From an uncultured Verrucomicrobiota bacterium (GTDB lineage: Bacteria; Verrucomicrobiota; Verrucomicrobiia; Limisphaerales; JADLHS01): a stretch of 10,534 nt of DNA. Positions within the stretch are counted from its first letter, which is position 1; every line of letters begins with the position of its first letter. A program made the position numbers and the translations under genes. Below are positions 7,618 through 10,534 of this stretch, piece by piece. Where the stretch lies: contig CALAYC010000333.1 in NCBI GenBank assembly GCA_937894935.1, positions 1-10,534 on the forward strand. The letters run 5' to 3'. A model generated the notes under the pieces. The model ran no database searches. It had not been told where the DNA came from and saw only the letters and a list, made by a program, of their open reading frames with translations.

Positions 7618-8220
7618 TCACTTCGCTTTCTGACATCGATACACATACGCCGGGGGCACATTGCGCCAGATAATCGGCGTGGTTTCAAATCCTGCAAATC
7701 GTGTTCGCATCAATTTCCGAAACCGCATTGTTGTCGGATACACTCGCGCATGCACATACGCAAACCCCACGAACGTTCCGCCCGGAATCAACGATTCGAC
7801 AATTGCGTTCATGATGCGATCCTGCATCGCCGGCAGCATGTTGCCCCACGCCAGCCCGCTGACCACGCATCGCACCGTGTTCGGCTTCACGTATTCGGTC
7901 AATCGCTCGGCGGAATCAAAAACAATTTCACTTTGCGGAAACCGCTGCCGCAGCATCACCACATTCGGTTCACATAACTCCAGCGCCACAAACCGACCAC
8001 GCGCACGCGTCAACAATAATTCCGTGAAATTGCCCGTTCCCGGCCCGAGTTCTACCACCGTATCGTCCGCGCTAAATTCGCATGTCTCGCTGATGGCTCG
8101 CGACAATCGCCTCGAACTCGGCCACACCGCGCCGACCTTCATTGGCTCGCAAACAAACGCGCGCAAAAATTTCCACGCGCGCGCCCCGGCGCTACTCAAC
8201 TCCTGTTCTTTGGGGTTCAT
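7618..8220 (-). CDS. SAM-dependent methyltransferase, PmtA-like phospholipid N-methyltransferase family
   Basis: The protein has 200 residues. The N-terminal segment WKFLRAFVCEPMKVGAVWPSS (16-36) is the hallmark that joins PmtA-type phospholipid N-methyltransferases to the KsgA/rRNA adenine dimethylase fold. SAM-binding motif I is VVELGPGTGNF (55-65), with the acidic end of strand 2 at Glu81 (ALELCE) and a motif IV-like SGLAWGN (121-127). The C-terminus ends with WRNVPPAYVYRC (185-196), typical of this group. PmtA methylates phosphatidylethanolamine towards phosphatidylcholine at the inner face of the membrane. Small homologues annotated this way may have other substrates, so function below family level is uncertain. 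It starts 6 bp after the oxidoreductase stop and ends 3 bp before the isomerase-like gene, at the centre of the cluster. Confidence 0.85.
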   Translation of the reverse strand: MNPKEQELSSAGARAWKFLRAFVCEPMKVGAVWPSSRRLSRAISETCEFSADDTVVELGPGTGNFTELLLTRARGRFVALELCEPNVVMLRQRFPQSEIVFDSAERLTEYVKPNTVRCVVSGLAWGNMLPAMQDRIMNAIVESLIPGGTFVGFAYVHARVYPTTMRFRKLMRTRFAGFETTPIIWRNVPPAYVYRCQKAK

Positions 8221-8226
8221 GCGGGA

Positions 8227-9387
8227 TTACCGACGGAACGAAGTTGCAAAGTCCGTCGCCTCCACCTGCATCACCTTCTTCTCCAGCTTCGAATTCGCAA
8301 TCAACTCATTGAGCTTCTGTTCCCATGCCGCGCCGTTCATCGGCAATTCCACCGTTTCGTTCTGCAATGACGAATACACCATCACGTTCGCCAGCTCGAC
8401 CGAATGAATCCCGTCCGCGCCCGGCGCAATCAGCGGTTCGCCATCAAGAATCGCGTTCACGAAATTCTGCATCAACGCTGCGTGTGGTGCGGTCGCATTA
8501 CTGAATGGAACTTCCTCCGTCGTCGCGTCCGGTTTTGAAAATCCTGTTTTCGCGGTGCGACTGAACTCCAGCATATCCGTCGCATTTCGCGTGAACGTCA
8601 ATTTACCATTTTCCAACACCAACGTACCGCGCGTGCCGACAATCTCAAATCGGTTCGCCCCCGGCGCTTCACCGGTCGAACTTACAAACACACCCGTCGC
8701 CTGGTTTGGCCATTCAAGATATGCGGTGACGTTGTCCTCCACTTCAATCTGATGAAATCGTCCTAACTGACAAAACCCACGCACACGCACCGGCATTCCA
8801 AGCAACCACTGCAACACGTCCAGATTGTGCAAACATTGATTCAACAACACGCCGCCGCCCTCGCCCTTCCATGTCGCGCGCCACGCATTGCTCGCGTAAT
8901 ACGCTTCGCCGCGAAACCAATCCGTGTTCACCCAGTTCACGCGCGTAATCGTGCCGAGGTCGCCATTGCGAATGAGCGCGCGAATCTTTTCATAACGCGG
9001 CTCCACGCGCAGTTGAAACATGCCGCCAAAGACCAGTTTTGAATGCTTTTGATGCGCCGCCACCAACCGTTCGGCATCCGCTTTGTGCGCCGAAATCGGC
9101 TTTTCCACCATTACATGCAGACCCGCTTCAAACGCCGCGATACCGAGCGACGTATGTTGATAATGCGGCGTTGCGATGATGACCGCGTCCACCGTTCCGG
9201 ATCGGATCACTTCCAACGCATTACCGAAAACTTTGATGCCCTTGGCCGCGTAATCGGCAAGCTTTTCCGGCGACGTACTGCAAACCGCCGTCAGTTGGCA
9301 ACGCGCCACCTTGCCTTCCAGTAAATAGGTCGCGTGATGCTTCCCGATATTACCCATGCCGATGATGCCAATCCGAACGTTGCTCAT
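8227..9387 (-). CDS. Gfo/Idh/MocA-family NAD(P)-dependent oxidoreductase
   Basis: The protein has 386 residues. The N-terminal Rossmann fold shows the dinucleotide-binding motif GIIGMGNIGKHH (7-18). The family's EKP motif (Glu95-Lys96-Pro97) supplies the Lys that contacts the substrate and nicotinamide. The catalytic segment is LLNQCLHNLDVLQWLLG (181-197), with His187 and Asp190 at the family's N-x3-H-x2-D positions. The C-terminal alpha/beta domain carries GTRGTLVLENGKLTF. These enzymes oxidise or reduce hydroxyl groups on sugars, inositols and related compounds, and the exact substrate cannot be told. There is no Tat or Sec signal, unlike many planctomycete and verrucomicrobial paralogues, so it is cytoplasmic. 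It is the first gene of the minus-strand cluster, and the methyltransferase follows after 6 bp. The extended C-terminal tail after about residue 355 (LIANSKLEKKVMQVEA) is unremarkable. Confidence 0.92.
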   Translation of the reverse strand: MSNVRIGIIGMGNIGKHHATYLLEGKVARCQLTAVCSTSPEKLADYAAKGIKVFGNALEVIRSGTVDAVIIATPHYQHTSLGIAAFEAGLHVMVEKPISAHKADAERLVAAHQKHSKLVFGGMFQLRVEPRYEKIRALIRNGDLGTITRVNWVNTDWFRGEAYYASNAWRATWKGEGGGVLLNQCLHNLDVLQWLLGMPVRVRGFCQLGRFHQIEVEDNVTAYLEWPNQATGVFVSSTGEAPGANRFEIVGTRGTLVLENGKLTFTRNATDMLEFSRTAKTGFSKPDATTEEVPFSNATAPHAALMQNFVNAILDGEPLIAPGADGIHSVELANVMVYSSLQNETVELPMNGAAWEQKLNELIANSKLEKKVMQVEATDFATSFRR

Positions 9388-9577
9388 GGCGCAAAAACTA
9401 ACGACATTCGCCCGACGTCAAAAGCCTTTTCCCGCTTACGCCATCGGCCGACAAATTCCCGCTCGCTTTCAGACCGAAATCCGTGTTTCATCTGGCCCGT
9501 TTGCGGAGCAATTGTGAATGCGCGCCGCGCCCGGATTCATTTTGAATTTTACAGTTTTAATTTTGCTTTGAACCGCC

Positions 9578-10534
9578 ATGCCAAAACGCACTGACATTCA
9601 TTCCGTCCTCATCATCGGCGCCGGCCCGATCATCATCGGCCAGGCCTGCGAGTTCGATTATTCCGGCACGCAAGCCTGCAAAGCTCTCAAGGAAGAAGGC
9701 TACCGCGTCGTTCTCGTCAACTCCAACCCGGCCACCATTATGACCGACCCGGAGTTCGCCGATCGCACCTACATCGAACCCATCACGCCCGATGCCGTTG
9801 AAAAAATCATCGCGCGCGAAACCGAGGAGATGAAAAAGCTCGGCGTGAAGGGCAAACTCGTTTTGCTGCCGACGCTCGGCGGTCAAACCGCGCTCAACAC
9901 CGCGATGGCATTACACAAAAACGGCGCGCTGGAACGTCACGGCGTCGAAATGATCGGCGCGAAACCCGAAGCCATTCACAAAGGTGAAGACCGGCTCGCG
10001 TTCAAAGACCTGATGCTCTCCATCGGTCTCGACGTGCCGATTTCCGGTGTTGCGCACGACATGAACGAAGCGCGCGCCATCGCCGAAAAAGTCGGACGCT
10101 TCCCGCTCATTATTCGTCCGGCATTTACGCTCGGCGGCACCGGCGGCGGTATTGCCTACAACGTCGAGGAATTTGAAGAAATCGCCAAGCGCGGCATTGA
10201 CCTCTCGCCGGTGAACGAAATTCTCATCGAAGAATCGTTGCTCGGCTGGAAGGAATACGAAATGGAAGTCATGCGCGACCGCGCCGACAACTGCGTCATC
10301 ATCTGTTCCATCGAAAACTTCGATCCCATGGGTGTGCACACCGGCGACAGCATCACCGTCGCGCCCATCCAGACGTTGACCGACAAGGAATATCAACTCA
10401 TGCGCGACGCCAGCTTCGCCGTCATCCGCGCCGTCGGTGTTGAAACCGGCGGTTCGAACATCCAGTTCGGCGTGAACCCGGAAAACGGTCGCATGGTCAT
10501 CATTGAAATGAACCCGCGCGTCAGCCGCAGCTCG
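9578..10534 (+). CDS. carB: Carbamoyl-phosphate synthetase large subunit, N-terminal part
   Basis: The first 319 residues of CarB are present and the frame runs open to the right edge; the complete protein is usually about 1070 residues. CarB makes carbamoyl phosphate from bicarbonate, two ATP and ammonia delivered by CarA, for pyrimidine and arginine synthesis. The window holds the pre-ATP-grasp domain (LIIGAGPIIIGQACEFDYSG, 11-30) and most of the first, carboxyphosphate-forming ATP-grasp domain. Its ATP-site residues match E. coli with an offset of 10-11: Arg139, Arg180 in IIRPAFTLGGTGGG, His254, Gln296, Glu310 and Arg317. The offset comes from about 11 extra residues near 80-92 (ETEEMKKLGVKG). 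No carA lies within the 190 bp upstream, where the divergent oxidoreductase gene begins. The ATG at 9578 aligns with the E. coli start MPKRTDI. Confidence 0.97.
   Translation, partial: MPKRTDIHSVLIIGAGPIIIGQACEFDYSGTQACKALKEEGYRVVLVNSNPATIMTDPEFADRTYIEPITPDAVEKIIARETEEMKKLGVKGKLVLLPTLGGQTALNTAMALHKNGALERHGVEMIGAKPEAIHKGEDRLAFKDLMLSIGLDVPISGVAHDMNEARAIAEKVGRFPLIIRPAFTLGGTGGGIAYNVEEFEEIAKRGIDLSPVNEILIEESLLGWKEYEMEVMRDRADNCVIICSIENFDPMGVHTGDSITVAPIQTLTDKEYQLMRDASFAVIRAVGVETGGSNIQFGVNPENGRMVIIEMNPRVSRSS

Noticed and set aside
9388..9577. Promoters in the divergent gap between the oxidoreductase gene and carB, including a TTGACG at 9421-9416 on the minus strand and an AT-rich tract at 9539-9568.
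   Set aside because: No acceptable -10 partner was found for TTGACG, and the AT-rich tract gives no properly spaced pair for carB. A promoter must exist here but cannot be placed.

Overview
The window looks like a chromosomal segment of a free-living bacterium, most likely from the Verrucomicrobia or a neighbouring PVC lineage. The signs are a pseudopilin of the FTLIELLVVIAI / H-X9-DG type, which is heavily duplicated in that group, a bacterial deoxyhypusine-synthase-like enzyme, and start codons that mostly lack Shine-Dalgarno sequences. This lineage call is inference. There are no mobile elements, CRISPR arrays, rRNA genes or intact tRNA genes.

Layout. (1) Positions 1-711 (-) hold the N-terminal part of a secreted protein of unknown function, cut by the left edge. 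(2) Positions 974-1981 (-) encode a deoxyhypusine/homospermidine-synthase-like enzyme. It has a strong intrinsic terminator behind it and an unusually palindrome-rich leader in front (about 1991-2090). (3) Positions 2297-3163 (+) encode a membrane-anchored coiled-coil protein ending in a GrpE-like domain, with a promoter placed so that the mRNA may be leaderless. (4) Positions 3164-4012 (-) encode a type IV pilin-like protein whose stop codon directly abuts that of gene 3. (5) Positions 4216-5265 (+) encode a secreted S1/P1-type nuclease with all nine predicted zinc ligands. (6) Positions 5302-6018 (-) encode a cytoplasmic protein I do not recognise. (7) Positions 9387 down to 6113 (-) form a tight four-gene cluster: Gfo/Idh/MocA oxidoreductase, PmtA-like methyltransferase, xylose-isomerase-like TIM-barrel protein and TRIC-family channel. 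(8) From 9578 to the right edge (+) lies carB, the large subunit of carbamoyl-phosphate synthetase, truncated by the window.

Most of the window is ordinary housekeeping and accessory metabolism. Only the four-gene cluster looks like a transcription unit. Its oxidoreductase and isomerase-like members could act on the same sugar or polyol, but the substrate cannot be read from sequence. I do not see a defence system or a clearly new multi-gene system. The features most worth following up are the folded leader before the polyamine-type gene, the GrpE-like domain tethered to the membrane, and two conserved-looking proteins of unknown function.
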